A stretch of 46,347 bases of DNA from Geminicoccus sp. GTDB taxonomy: Bacteria; Pseudomonadota; Alphaproteobacteria; UBA7985. Position 1 is the first letter of the stretch, and every line of letters starts with the position of its first letter. Made by a program: the position numbers and the translations under genes. The notes below the pieces were generated by a model, which made no database searches, was not told the origin of the DNA, and was given only the letters and a program-made list of their open reading frames with translations. The DNA lies in the NCBI GenBank assembly GCA_002705565.1, contig PAHJ01000096.1, forward strand, positions 1-46,347, given 5' to 3'. Below are positions 21,649-30,460 of the stretch, piece by piece.

Positions 21649-21660
21649 GGACAGCACTTC

Positions 21661-23484
21661 ATGTGTGGAATCATTGGCATCCTAGGCAATGAAGGCGTTG
21701 CAGAGGAACTGGTAGACGGCTTGAAACGCCTCGAATACCGGGGCTATGACAGCGCCGGGATTGCAAGCCTGGTTGAGGGCAAAATCGAGCGTCGGCGGGC
21801 TGAGGGCAAGCTGAAGAATCTTGCTGCCAAGGTCAGAGAATACCCACTGGGCGGTCGTAGCGGCATTGGACACACCCGCTGGGCAACCCACGGCGTCCCC
21901 AACGTTGCCAACGCCCATCCCCACGCTGACAACCGGGTTGCGGTTGTCCATAATGGCATCATCGAGAACTTCGATGCCTTGCGCGAGGAACTGCGTCCGC
22001 GTGGCATCGAGTGGACTTCAGACACGGATACAGAGACCATCGTGCACCTGATTTCAGCCGCGCTGAGTGATGGTCTGGACCCAGTCGAGGCCGTTAAGTC
22101 TGTCATCGGCCGGCTGCATGGAGCCTTCGCACTGGCGATTCTGTTTGCCGGCCACGACAATCTGATGATTGGTGCGCGCAAGGGGTCTCCTCTGGCCATC
22201 GGTTATGGTGATGGTGAAATGTATCTGGGCTCTGATGCCATCGCCTTAGCGCCGCTGACCAACACACTAAGCTACATCGAAGACGGCGACTGGTGTGTGC
22301 TGACCCGTGAGGGCGTGACGGTTTACGATGCCAGCAATCAGCCCGTGGAGCGCGCCGTTGTGAAAAGCCAGCTGAGCGGAGCGCTCATCGGCAAGGGCAA
22401 CTATCACCACTACATGCAAAAGGAAATTCATGAGCAGCCGTCCGTGGTCGGCGATACTTTGCATGCGCACTTCAACCCGGTCGAGAAACGCATCCACTTC
22501 GAAGACCTCAAGCTGGATTTCAAAGCGCTGGAACGGCTGACCATCACCGCGTGCGGAACCGCTTACTATGCGGGTTTTGTGGCCAAGTACTGGCTGGAGC
22601 AGTTGGCCCGGATCCCAGTGGAACTGGATATTGCATCCGAGTTTCGCTACCGCGAAGCCCCCATGCCCAAGAATGGCGCGACCATCGTCCTGTCGCAGTC
22701 AGGGGAAACCATCGATACGCTCGAAGCCCTGCGCTACTCCAAACGGCAGAACAATCCGGTTCTGTCGATCGTCAATGTAGCCGAAAGCGCGATTGCGCGG
22801 GAATCACAGGTGGTGCTGCAAACCCTAGCGGGACCGGAAATCGGCGTCGCATCGACCAAGGCCTTCACCACCCAGTTGACCGTGCTGGCCAGCTTATCGC
22901 TTTGGGCCGGTCGTCAGCGCGGGACCATTGACGCCGATACCGAAGCCCGACTTTCCCAGGCACTGGTCGAGGTGCCGGCATTGATGGCCGATGTTCTAAA
23001 CCATGACGGAGCCATTCGGCGGATCGCGGCGAAGGTTGCGGAGAGCCGCGATGTCCTCTATCTGGGCCGCGGTTCCATGTACCCGCTCGCCATGGAAGGC
23101 GCATTGAAGCTCAAGGAAATCTCCTACATCCATGCTGAGGGCTACGCCGCTGGCGAGATGAAGCACGGTCCCATTGCGCTGATCGATGATGCCGTTCCGG
23201 TTGTCGTCTGCGCGCCGTCTGGCCCACTGCTGGAGAAGACTGCGTCGAACGTCGAACAGGTCTCTGCGCGCGGGGGACGGTTGATACTGATTACCGATCA
23301 GAACGGCGCGGATCGGCTGGGCGAGGTTGCCGAGGACATTATTGTGATGCCCACAGTAGACAGCTTTGTCGCCCCCCTGCTTTATTCCATCCCCATTCAG
23401 CTGCTCGCCTATCACACCGCCGTGCTCAAGGGCACCGATGTGGACCAGCCCCGTAACCTGGCCAAATCCGTAACCGTGGAATAG
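21661..23484 (+). CDS. glmS: Glutamine--fructose-6-phosphate aminotransferase GlmS
   Basis: GlmS makes glucosamine-6-phosphate from fructose-6-phosphate and glutamine, the first step of the hexosamine pathway. The 607-residue product starts MCGIIG, with Cys1 as the nucleophile of the class II glutaminase domain (1-240, including HTRWATHG). Two SIS sugar-isomerase domains follow (about 285-460 and 460-607). ITACGTAYYAGFVAKYWLE and VLSQSGETIDTLEALR sit in the first, and the family-typical end NLAKSVTVE closes the second. It is in an operon with glmU. The 12-nt gap leaves no space for a glmS ribozyme or leader. Confidence 0.97.
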   Translation: MCGIIGILGNEGVAEELVDGLKRLEYRGYDSAGIASLVEGKIERRRAEGKLKNLAAKVREYPLGGRSGIGHTRWATHGVPNVANAHPHADNRVAVVHNGIIENFDALREELRPRGIEWTSDTDTETIVHLISAALSDGLDPVEAVKSVIGRLHGAFALAILFAGHDNLMIGARKGSPLAIGYGDGEMYLGSDAIALAPLTNTLSYIEDGDWCVLTREGVTVYDASNQPVERAVVKSQLSGALIGKGNYHHYMQKEIHEQPSVVGDTLHAHFNPVEKRIHFEDLKLDFKALERLTITACGTAYYAGFVAKYWLEQLARIPVELDIASEFRYREAPMPKNGATIVLSQSGETIDTLEALRYSKRQNNPVLSIVNVAESAIARESQVVLQTLAGPEIGVASTKAFTTQLTVLASLSLWAGRQRGTIDADTEARLSQALVEVPALMADVLNHDGAIRRIAAKVAESRDVLYLGRGSMYPLAMEGALKLKEISYIHAEGYAAGEMKHGPIALIDDAVPVVVCAPSGPLLEKTASNVEQVSARGGRLILITDQNGADRLGEVAEDIIVMPTVDSFVAPLLYSIPIQLLAYHTAVLKGTDVDQPRNLAKSVTVE

Positions 23485-23515
23485 GTCCCCTTCGCAGGGG
23501 AAACTGGCCCCCGGC

Positions 23516-23544
23516 ACGGTGAAGCGGTAAGACAGACTCACCGT
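23516..23544 (+). other. 7-bp inverted repeat between glmS and the tsaC-type gene
   Basis: ACGGTGA (23516-23522) and TCACCGT (23538-23544) are perfect complements around a 15-nt loop, 10 nt before the next start. No T-tract follows, so it is at most a weak terminator. A smaller TCCCC/GGGGA stem lies just upstream, at about 23486-23501. Either could attenuate read-through from glmS. Confidence 0.3.
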
Positions 23545-23553
23545 ACTTCCAGA

Positions 23554-24528
23554 GTGGATGAAAACACCGTGCTGCTGCCCGAAACGCCGGATAGCCTGAC
23601 TTTGGCCGCCGACCTTCTATCCGCTGGTAAGCTGGTGGCCTTTGCGACCGAGACGGTCTACGGCCTGGGCGCAGATGCAACCCAGGGGCAGGCAGTTGCG
23701 AGCATTTACAATGCCAAGGGCCGGCCGAGCTTCAATCCGCTGATCGCCCACTTCGCCGATGCCAGCAGCGCTTTTGCCGTTGTGAAAGCGGACGAGCGTG
23801 CGACGGCTTTGGCGGCGGCCTTCTGGCCCGGCCCACTGACGCTGGTTCTATCGCGAACCACCGACTGCCCTATTTCGTCCCTTGCCAGCGCCGGTTTATC
23901 GACGCAAGCGGTGCGGGTGCCGCTTGTGACCGATGGGTTTCGCGCTCTGCTACGCCGGTTCCCCGGCGGGATCGTCGCACCCAGCGCCAATCCTTCGGGC
24001 TACCTGTCCCCGACCACCGCCGAACATGTTGCCGCCGGTTTGGGTGAAGCCGTACCGCTGATCCTGGACGCTGGACCTTGTACGGCCGGTTTAGAGAGTG
24101 CTGTTGTGGACCTTAGCGGGCCTGACCCAAGGTTACTGCGTCACGGCGCTTTGCCTGTCTCAAGCATCGAGGCTGTCTTGCGGCAGCCTCTGACCCTGGA
24201 CGTGGATCCGGCGGTAAAGGCCTCGCCAGGTCAAATGACCCAGCACTACGCCCCCAACAAGCCCCTGTTCCTGGGCGCTAGCCGCGCCAATGCCGATCAG
24301 GCTGCACTCGTCTTTCAAAACGCGACCGGCTTTGAAGACGCCTCTGTGCTGGAAATACTCAGCCCTTCTGGCTCGACTATCGAAGCAGCAGCGAATCTGT
24401 TTTCGGCACTCCACCGGCTTGACGCTTCTAATGCACGCAGTATCGTCGTTAGTGACATTGCGTCCGAAGGCCTCGGCGCTGCCATTAATGATCGGTTAAG
24501 GCGGGCTGCCGCCAAACGAGAGGATTGA
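23554..24528 (+). CDS. L-threonylcarbamoyladenylate synthase (Sua5/YwlC type)
   Basis: This enzyme makes threonylcarbamoyl-AMP from threonine, bicarbonate and ATP for the t6A37 modification of ANN-decoding tRNAs. The YrdC domain (about 10-200) has the signature FATETVYGLGADA, KGRPSFNPLIAH and VAPSANPSGYLSPTTA. A C-terminal Sua5 domain follows (to residue 324, with SPGQMTQHYAPNKPLF at the linker). So this is the long Sua5 type rather than the short TsaC type. The start is GTG at 23554, 69 nt after glmS. It is followed by the FAD oxidase with a 1-nt gap, indicating a common transcript. Confidence 0.92.
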   Translation: MDENTVLLPETPDSLTLAADLLSAGKLVAFATETVYGLGADATQGQAVASIYNAKGRPSFNPLIAHFADASSAFAVVKADERATALAAAFWPGPLTLVLSRTTDCPISSLASAGLSTQAVRVPLVTDGFRALLRRFPGGIVAPSANPSGYLSPTTAEHVAAGLGEAVPLILDAGPCTAGLESAVVDLSGPDPRLLRHGALPVSSIEAVLRQPLTLDVDPAVKASPGQMTQHYAPNKPLFLGASRANADQAALVFQNATGFEDASVLEILSPSGSTIEAAANLFSALHRLDASNARSIVVSDIASEGLGAAINDRLRRAAAKRED

Positions 24529-24529
24529 C

Positions 24530-25957
24530 GTGGATCACGCCCTATTTCTGGACAGTCTGCGAGCGATCGTTGGAGAAGCCGGCCTCGTCTGTGACGCTGA
24601 GAAGCTGAGCCGCTACACTCGGGAATGGCGAGGCAAGTTTGCCAGTGGCGCCATCGCTGCCGTCCGCCCGGCCAGCACCGCAGAAGTCTCTGCCGTTGTC
24701 GCCACCTGCACCGAATACGGCATCGCCATCACGCCACAAGGCGGCAATACCGGCCTGGTTGGCGGCTCCGTGCCCATCGACATCAGCGGCGAAATCGTAC
24801 TGTCGCTGGAGCGGATGAACGCCATCGAAGATGTTGATCCCGATGGCAACACCATGGTTGTGCAAGCCGGTTGCATTCTGGCTCAGGCCCAGCAGGCGGC
24901 GGAGCAGGTTGACCGCATCTTTCCACTTTCGCTAGGCGCGGAAGGCTCATGCATGATCGGTGGCAACCTGTCCACCAATGCCGGGGGCATTAACGTCATT
25001 CGATACGGCAACATGCGGGACCTGGTCCTGGGTCTGGAAGTGGTGCTGGCCGATGGACGCGTCTGGAACGGCATGAACCGGCTGCGCAAAGACAACACCG
25101 GGTACGACCTCAAACACCTGTTTATTGGGGCTGAAGGCACGCTAGGGATCATCACGCGCGCGGTCCTCAAGACCTTTCCTAGACCCAAGGATCGCCTGAC
25201 AGCGTGGTTAGCCTGTCAGACACCAGAGCACTGCCTCGACGCGTTGAACATGATGCGCAACCGGTTGGGGGACGGGATCATAGCGGGCGAGATCATTCCG
25301 GCCATAGCCCTCGACCAGACCCTGAAGCAGACCCCCGACACAAAGGCACCGTTACAGCCCCTGCCCGCGTGGTCCCTGTTGGTTGAGGTCGGGGTTTTCG
25401 ATGAGGCAGGCGCCGTCCGCGATACGCTCGACTTTGTCCTGCAGGAGGCGATCTCCCAAGAGGTTATCTATGATGGCGTTGTGGCTCAGAACATGTCTCA
25501 GGCGCAGGATTTCTGGAAAATCCGTGAAGCCATTCCTTCCGCCGAAATAAAATCCGGCCCTTCGATCAAGCACGATGTATCTGTCCCGGTCCACCGCGTT
25601 GCCGAACTGATCACACGCGGCACCACCCTGCTTCAGGAGCTCTATCCCGGCTCACGTCCCGTGCCCTTCGGACATCTGGGCGATGGCAACTTGCACTTCA
25701 ATCTTTGTGCGCCCGTCGACGCTGTCGGCGATCCTGAGGCTGAGGCAAAATTCCTCGCAGCGTGGGAGCCAATAAACCGGGCTTTCCATGACCTGGTGCG
25801 CGAGATGAACGGCTCAATCTCCGCTGAACACGGAATTGGCCAGCTCAAGAAGGATGAGCTGGCGCGCACGGCTGACAGTGTCGGTCTGGACGTGATGCGG
25901 GCGGTCAAAGCGGCCCTGGACCCGGGTAACCTGTTGAACCCAGGAAAGATCTTCTAA
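24530..25957 (+). CDS. GlcD/D-2-hydroxyglutarate-dehydrogenase-like FAD oxidoreductase
   Basis: This is a 475-residue VAO/PCMH-family flavoprotein that oxidises a D-2-hydroxyacid. It has the FAD-binding PP-loop region TPQGGNTGLVGGSVP (about 82-96) and LGAEGSCMIGGNLSTNAGG. The C-terminal cap domain has FGHLGDGNLHFNL, whose His residues bind metal in relatives. EHGIGQLKKDEL and the terminal DPGNLLNPGKIF are typical of the family. The glycolate-oxidase partners GlcE and GlcF are absent nearby, so a stand-alone D-2-hydroxyglutarate or D-lactate dehydrogenase role is more likely than glycolate oxidase. It starts with GTG, one base after the preceding stop. Confidence 0.88.
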   Translation: MDHALFLDSLRAIVGEAGLVCDAEKLSRYTREWRGKFASGAIAAVRPASTAEVSAVVATCTEYGIAITPQGGNTGLVGGSVPIDISGEIVLSLERMNAIEDVDPDGNTMVVQAGCILAQAQQAAEQVDRIFPLSLGAEGSCMIGGNLSTNAGGINVIRYGNMRDLVLGLEVVLADGRVWNGMNRLRKDNTGYDLKHLFIGAEGTLGIITRAVLKTFPRPKDRLTAWLACQTPEHCLDALNMMRNRLGDGIIAGEIIPAIALDQTLKQTPDTKAPLQPLPAWSLLVEVGVFDEAGAVRDTLDFVLQEAISQEVIYDGVVAQNMSQAQDFWKIREAIPSAEIKSGPSIKHDVSVPVHRVAELITRGTTLLQELYPGSRPVPFGHLGDGNLHFNLCAPVDAVGDPEAEAKFLAAWEPINRAFHDLVREMNGSISAEHGIGQLKKDELARTADSVGLDVMRAVKAALDPGNLLNPGKIF

Positions 25958-25982
25958 ACCACCTAAGCCGCGACGCGATCCT

Positions 25983-26891
25983 TTACGGACGCTCCGGCAA
26001 CAGCGTTTCAACGCGATAGGTCAATTCCGGCCCTTGAGCAGGTTTGGACCGCTCCGACGGTGAAGACTGGTGCGCCGCCGCAAGCATCAGCGAGCGGTGG
26101 TTGTCTCTCAGCCCCGAGTCTCCGGTCCAGGCAAGTTCAGACTGCTGAGCCTGAATGGCTTCGGCCTGCTTGGCGGCGATCACACCCTGTTTCAAGCGTC
26201 GGATCAGGGTCAGTGGATCAATGGCATTGCCGTCATTACGTGCTTTGTGGGTGTCAGACGGCCCTGTCAAATGCACCGAATAGTGCAGGTGCGTCCGGCT
26301 GCCCCATTTGACCATTGTCCCCACGCGATACCCCCGGTCGAGCCAATCCCCGCGCTTCAGCCCTGGGGCCGGTTTGGTGTGCCAGAACGTGTGCTGTCGC
26401 TCACCATCAGTGATCACAACTCCGCTGTCTGTCCCTGCATGTTTAACGTAAAGCACGTGTCCGGGACCCGGGGTGTAAATGACGGTTCCCGCCGCTGCCG
26501 CAATATCGATGCCCGAGTGAAAGTCGCGCTTGTTGTAAAGGCCGCGCCAGCCAAAATCACTCGTCAGGATCGCTGTCACCTGCGGTGCCATGAGTGGCAG
26601 TTCCTTGCTCCATGTCTGCTGCTCGAAATCCTGCGGCACCTGAGATGGCCAGAGCTGTGGGTTGAATGAGACGTTGGTGGCCATCGCCTGCTCCCGCCAC
26701 CCCATCTGCAAAGTCAGCGACGGAAGGCCTAGATTTTCGCGGGATTGAGGCTGGGATTCTGCACTCTCGATCGAGCGCATATACACACGCCTGACATCTC
26801 CGGCATCAATGGAACCGCACCCGGATAATGTCATACCGAGCAAGGTTATTGGAATTATCGAAACTAGGAATTTGCTCGCAAGGCTAAACAA
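25983..26891 (-). CDS. M23-family (LytM/peptidase) lipoprotein
   Basis: This is a predicted envelope lipoprotein with a C-terminal M23 metallopeptidase domain that cleaves peptidoglycan cross-links. The signal peptide ends in lipobox LSGC (Cys25). The M23 domain (about 110-215) starts SDFGWRGLYNKRDFHSGIDI. It retains H125 and D129 of the HxxxD zinc site, a His near 171, and HLHY (H201/H203) of the HxH motif, so it is probably active and not a degenerate LytM activator. The start is TTG with a weak ribosome site. The gene lies alone between convergent and same-strand neighbours, and its substrate is inferred from family only. Confidence 0.87.
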   Translation of the reverse strand: MFSLASKFLVSIIPITLLGMTLSGCGSIDAGDVRRVYMRSIESAESQPQSRENLGLPSLTLQMGWREQAMATNVSFNPQLWPSQVPQDFEQQTWSKELPLMAPQVTAILTSDFGWRGLYNKRDFHSGIDIAAAAGTVIYTPGPGHVLYVKHAGTDSGVVITDGERQHTFWHTKPAPGLKRGDWLDRGYRVGTMVKWGSRTHLHYSVHLTGPSDTHKARNDGNAIDPLTLIRRLKQGVIAAKQAEAIQAQQSELAWTGDSGLRDNHRSLMLAAAHQSSPSERSKPAQGPELTYRVETLLPERP

Positions 26892-26996
26892 GGGCGCACT
26901 CTCAATATGCTCGTCTTAGGGATCACGCCTAAGGAATTGCAACGAAAGTGCCAGAAGTTTTATTGACTATAATTATGCGATTACCAGGACAATCAA

Positions 26997-28067
26997 TCAG
27001 TCCAAAGTGTCTACATCGCTATATTGCGCTTGAACCTCGAGATACTGCTGCAATCCGCGATGTTGCGGCGCAACCAAGCCCGCTCGCAAAGCCGCCTCTT
27101 GGTCCAAAAATTGTAATGCAGGATGCATAGATTTGAAGAATTCAAAGTCTGAATAGGCTGATTGTAGGAGCTCAATCACACGGCCATGCGGCACGTCTTC
27201 GCGGGTCACCAGCGTCACGGCCAGCCCGATTGTTTCGACCGCCTCGCTCGAGTTATACGCCTCTGCCGGAATGACAATCGGCTCAAAGAACGGGTTTGAG
27301 TCGACCAGAACTTCGATCCCGTCACTGGCCAGCGGCGCCAAACGCGCCCCGCACTCGGTCAAGGCGATTTCAGCTGACTGCGAAGGTAGAACCGTCGGGA
27401 AAATGACGGCGTCCAATCGTCCGTTGCAAAGCCCGTCAAGTTGAACGGGCAGTTTGCCTTCTTCAACGTACTCCATCTTTGAAATGGCGACTTCGGAGGC
27501 GAACAAAGCCGCCTGCGACAACGTCCGCTGAGAACTGCCAAGCGGACCCAATCCAACCCTTCCACTCTCCAGGTCGCGTAGGGTCACAGCGGACGAAAGC
27601 GGGCTGAGCAGAACGTGCAGGGGCAGAATGCCGAAGGAAAATACGGCTCGCAGGTCTTCAATCGCGTCTTCACCCGCATAGTCCGCTTGTCCACTATAGG
27701 CGAAATATTGCCGGTCAGATTGCACCACGGCGAAATCAACATAGCGATCCGCCATCAGGGCGAGGTTTTCCTCAGAACCGGTCGTCGCCCGCACCAGGCA
27801 GGTCGGCGTATCAGGATCAGCGACCACGTTATAAACCGTGCACATGGCCCCGGCCATGGCGTAACCCAGCCCATTAGCCGGCCCCGCAGCAATGATGAAG
27901 GCATTGCCACCCGCTCCAGCCGCAGCCGCAGGAGCCAGCGTCAGGGACGGCTGGCCCGAGAGGCTGTTGGCGGCTTCATCATCACTCAATTGAGCCCCTG
28001 CGGGCATAGCCGCCCCCAAGCTCAAAGCAATCGCGACCCGCGAGACAATCCGACGCACAGCGTTCAT
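26997..28067 (-). CDS. TAXI-family TRAP transporter solute-binding protein
   Basis: This is a periplasmic binding protein of the TAXI family (TRAP-associated extracytoplasmic immunogenic). It has a 26-residue signal peptide ending AMPAGAQ. The family start (ITIGTGG..GG-like, here FIIAAGPANGLGYAMAGAMC) is followed by VRATTGSEENLALMADRYVDFAVVQSDRQYFAYSG, a recognisable TAXI segment. TAXI proteins normally work with a fused DctQM permease encoded next door. No such permease is in this window, so the partner is elsewhere or the protein has another role. The ligand is unknown (glutamate or other carboxylates in some relatives). The gene is preceded on the same strand by the methyltransferase, 46 nt away. 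Confidence 0.86.
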   Translation of the reverse strand: MNAVRRIVSRVAIALSLGAAMPAGAQLSDDEAANSLSGQPSLTLAPAAAAGAGGNAFIIAAGPANGLGYAMAGAMCTVYNVVADPDTPTCLVRATTGSEENLALMADRYVDFAVVQSDRQYFAYSGQADYAGEDAIEDLRAVFSFGILPLHVLLSPLSSAVTLRDLESGRVGLGPLGSSQRTLSQAALFASEVAISKMEYVEEGKLPVQLDGLCNGRLDAVIFPTVLPSQSAEIALTECGARLAPLASDGIEVLVDSNPFFEPIVIPAEAYNSSEAVETIGLAVTLVTREDVPHGRVIELLQSAYSDFEFFKSMHPALQFLDQEAALRAGLVAPQHRGLQQYLEVQAQYSDVDTLD

Positions 28068-28113
28068 TTAAAATGGCTCCGAAATTCCACGGGATGTTAT
28101 ACGCCCAGAAGGC

Positions 28114-28866
28114 TTAGAAATCCAAGCCATGACCGTAGCGTTGAATGCGTTCCATTTCCGGCGTCACGCGATCGTCCTGATCGCGAACGGTAATACCCGG
28201 CAGCAGCGATAATCCTGCTTTGGCTTCCCGGCGTCCCTGAACCACAACGCGATTGGCTTCGCGGCCCGGTTTGGGCCAGACCGGACAGACCCGCAGCCCC
28301 CCGATCCGCGGTGTCAGCGCCTCGATGATTTCATGCAAACGATCAGCCCGGTGAATGATGGTGATGTGTCCGCGCTCCTTCACCCAGTAGAGCATCGCCT
28401 CGATCCATTCGGCGAGCGTGACCTCAGATTCCCGCTTGGACAGGTCAGCGTGCTGTGATCCGGATCGTCGCCCACTGGTTTCTGCGATATAGGGGGGATT
28501 GCTGATAACGTGATCAAAACTGCGCGCGGGCAGCACCCCACCCTTGCGGCTCACATCGCCTCGCACGAACGTAACCCGCTGGTCGAGGCCGTTGTTGACC
28601 GCGTTCTGGGTTGCCAGTTCATGTAAAGCGGGTTGCAGCTCCAGCCCTGTCACACTGACATCTCCAATGCGGCGTGCCAGGCACAAACTGGCCGTGCCCA
28701 CACCGCACCCAACGTCCAGGACCCGCTGGCCCGTTGTCGCCGAAACGCTGGCCCCCAGCAGAACAGCATCCATCCCGGCCCGATACCCCGTCCGTGGTTG
28801 GAGCACGTGCAAGGCTCCACCCAAAAAACTGTCTTCAGAGATTGCCAGCGTGTCTGGAGTTCTCAT
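28114..28866 (-). CDS. TrmN6-like tRNA1(Val) adenine-N6 methyltransferase
   Basis: This is a class I methyltransferase of about 250 residues in the COG4123 branch. Its best-known member, TrmN6 (YfiC), methylates A37 of tRNA1(Val). The SAM-binding motif I is VLDVGCGVGTASLC (about 49-62), and the catalytic adenine-N6 motif is NPPY (123-126), preceded by FDHVIS. The N-terminal half contains GALHVLQPRTGYRAGMDAVLL, also typical (QPKxGYRxxxDxxLL). I chose the ATG at 28866; the longer frame to 28920 has no conserved residues. The methylated position is inferred from the family, not shown. Confidence 0.85.
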   Translation of the reverse strand: MRTPDTLAISEDSFLGGALHVLQPRTGYRAGMDAVLLGASVSATTGQRVLDVGCGVGTASLCLARRIGDVSVTGLELQPALHELATQNAVNNGLDQRVTFVRGDVSRKGGVLPARSFDHVISNPPYIAETSGRRSGSQHADLSKRESEVTLAEWIEAMLYWVKERGHITIIHRADRLHEIIEALTPRIGGLRVCPVWPKPGREANRVVVQGRREAKAGLSLLPGITVRDQDDRVTPEMERIQRYGHGLDF

Positions 28867-28977
28867 GACTCGTGCTCGGTTTTGATGGAATGGGAGCCAA
28901 GGCATGCAGCACCAGTCCACCGCCTCGTTGCAGAGGTCTTGAATTCAGCGTCGGAAAAGAACCGGCCTGACCTTTCC

Positions 28978-29424
28978 CTAGGCCTTTTGAAAGCCATCGG
29001 CTGCGTCGATGAGTGCATCACACAGAGAGTCATCCCCACGGACTTTCAGATGATTGTTCCCCAGGGCGCGATCCACCAGAATGATGAAGGCGTTCCACCG
29101 GGTTTGCTCCATCTGGGCCTCGTTCAACTTGCCCATGCCAATTTTGACCGCGCGGTGCAGAGTCTTTTCTGTTTTTCTCAGGATCGCTTTGCGATGATTG
29201 GACTTGATATCCGATTGATCGACCATCTCTGTCTTGATCAGTGACCGCCACACGTCAAAGGAAATGGACTGACCCATCACCGTGTGGGCCACCGTCCAAA
29301 CCGGCTCGTCCGTGGGAGCATCGGGGAACAGACGTTGGGGCTCTTGCTGGGCAGTTGGATCGAGTGTGGGATCGACGGCGTTGTCTTCGGTCATGACCAT
29401 GATGCTTTCTGTGAATCCGGGCAC
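28978..29424 (-). CDS. Hypothetical protein, 148 residues
   Basis: I do not recognise this protein. It is acidic at its N-terminus and helical-looking throughout. It has a conserved-looking core from residue 42 (VWTVAHTVMGQSISFDVWRS), a basic middle (NHRKAILRKTEKTLHRAVKI) and a C-terminal WNAFIILVDRALGN segment. There is no signal peptide, membrane helix or metal motif. The start is uncertain: GTG 29424, ATG 29400 or ATG 29394, with MTEDNAVDP for the last. The frame has the orientation and spacing expected of a gene between msrA (21 nt upstream) and the trmN6-like gene, and an opposite-strand frame here looks like its shadow. Function is unknown. Confidence 0.55.
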   Translation of the reverse strand: MPGFTESIMVMTEDNAVDPTLDPTAQQEPQRLFPDAPTDEPVWTVAHTVMGQSISFDVWRSLIKTEMVDQSDIKSNHRKAILRKTEKTLHRAVKIGMGKLNEAQMEQTRWNAFIILVDRALGNNHLKVRGDDSLCDALIDAADGFQKA

Positions 29425-29445
29425 AAGGCCCGCCTACCCCAGTCT

Positions 29446-29904
29446 TTAATGGCTAAAGCCGCGCTTTTCAAAGTATCGCTGATGGTAGTCTTCTGCAGGG
29501 TAGAATTCGGAGGCTTCTGTGACTTCTGTTGCAACCGTTCCGCGGCGCGAAGAGATTGCCTCCTTCGCCCCCTCCGCTGTCTCACGCTGCGTCTGGTCCT
29601 TGTAGAAGACGCCCGAGCGGTACTGCGTGCCAACGTCTGGCCCCTGCCGGTTGACTTGCGTCGGGTCGTGCATTTCGAAGAAGGCATTCAATAGCGTTCC
29701 ATAGTCGATTTTCTCGTCATCAAAGACGACCCGCACGGCCTCCGCATGCCCTGTCGTACCGGTACAAATCTGCTGATAGGTGGGATTGACAGTGGTGCCG
29801 CCGGTGTAGCCGCTGATGGCGTCTTTAACACCAGGCATTTTGCGGAAGGTATCTTCGATGCTCCAAAAACAGCCCGCCGCAAAAATCGCTTCTTTTTCAG
29901 CCAT
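29446..29904 (-). CDS. msrA: Peptide methionine-S-sulfoxide reductase MsrA
   Basis: MsrA reduces the S-epimer of methionine sulfoxide in proteins, using thioredoxin. The 152-residue product has the family signature AAGCFWSIED with the catalytic Cys of GCFWS (residues 11-15). GHAEAVRVVFD and FFEMHDPTQVNRQGPDVGTQYRSG follow, then YHQRYFEKRG near the end. The ATG has AAGGAG at 8 nt, a strong ribosome site. It lies 85 nt after the Lrp/AsnC gene on the same strand. No C-terminal MsrB domain is present. Confidence 0.95.
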   Translation of the reverse strand: MAEKEAIFAAGCFWSIEDTFRKMPGVKDAISGYTGGTTVNPTYQQICTGTTGHAEAVRVVFDDEKIDYGTLLNAFFEMHDPTQVNRQGPDVGTQYRSGVFYKDQTQRETAEGAKEAISSRRGTVATEVTEASEFYPAEDYHQRYFEKRGFSH

Positions 29905-29989
29905 GGTCCCTGCTCCTTTTCATGAGTGTCAGGCACCTGAAATAAGGTCCCTCACGCCCACCGACAAGCCACAGCGTCGGGACAAATCG

Positions 29990-30460
29990 TTACAGCCGGT
30001 CGATATGGGCGTTGGCGACAAACTCAGTCTCGTAGCTGCCAACAGCCGGATGCGATGACAATTGGGTTTTCAGGAGATCGGAGATCGATCCGACCGATTG
30101 GCCCAGAACCTTCATCCGCAGCTTGGGCTGACCCGCAATTTCAGCCACTTCCAGCACCTGCTGGTTGGCAGAAAGACGTGTGATCAGATCGCCGAGGTCT
30201 GCACGATCGTCGCCCTTGACCATAATCGTCGCATAGGCGGTCTGCCGAAAGCCGAGCACGCCGCGGTCAACACGAGCGTGGTAACCCAGGACGACACCAG
30301 TTCGCTCAAGCTTGCGCACGCGCTCGTAGCACGGCGTCGGTGAAAGGTTGACGCGCTTAGCGAGTTCAACGTTAGAAATCCGCGCATTTTCCTGGAGTTC
30401 AGCGACGATCAGGCGATCAGTCTCATCCAATCCGTCTTCGCGGCGGCGGGCTTGTACCAT
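29990..30460 (-). CDS. Lrp/AsnC-family transcriptional regulator
   Basis: This is a small regulator of amino-acid-responsive genes. The N-terminal winged helix-turn-helix spans about residues 11-65 (LDETDRLIVAELQENARISNVELAKRV then LSPTPCYERVRKLE, typical of Lrp/AsnC). A C-terminal RAM effector-binding domain follows (about 72-150, with the GYHARVDRGVLGF linker and VLEVAEIAGQPKLRMKVL). The length of 156 residues is standard. The ATG has AAGGA upstream. The next gene on its strand is msrA. Effector and targets are unknown. Confidence 0.9.
   Translation of the reverse strand: MVQARRREDGLDETDRLIVAELQENARISNVELAKRVNLSPTPCYERVRKLERTGVVLGYHARVDRGVLGFRQTAYATIMVKGDDRADLGDLITRLSANQQVLEVAEIAGQPKLRMKVLGQSVGSISDLLKTQLSSHPAVGSYETEFVANAHIDRL

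Noticed and set aside
21649-21660. glmS ribozyme or leader riboswitch
   Set aside because: Only 12 nt separate glmU and glmS and no ribozyme core fits.
26968-26973. TATAAT on the plus strand
   Set aside because: No plus-strand gene follows and no -35 is at proper spacing. On the minus strand TATAGT next to it has candidate -35 elements only at 15 or 19 bp.
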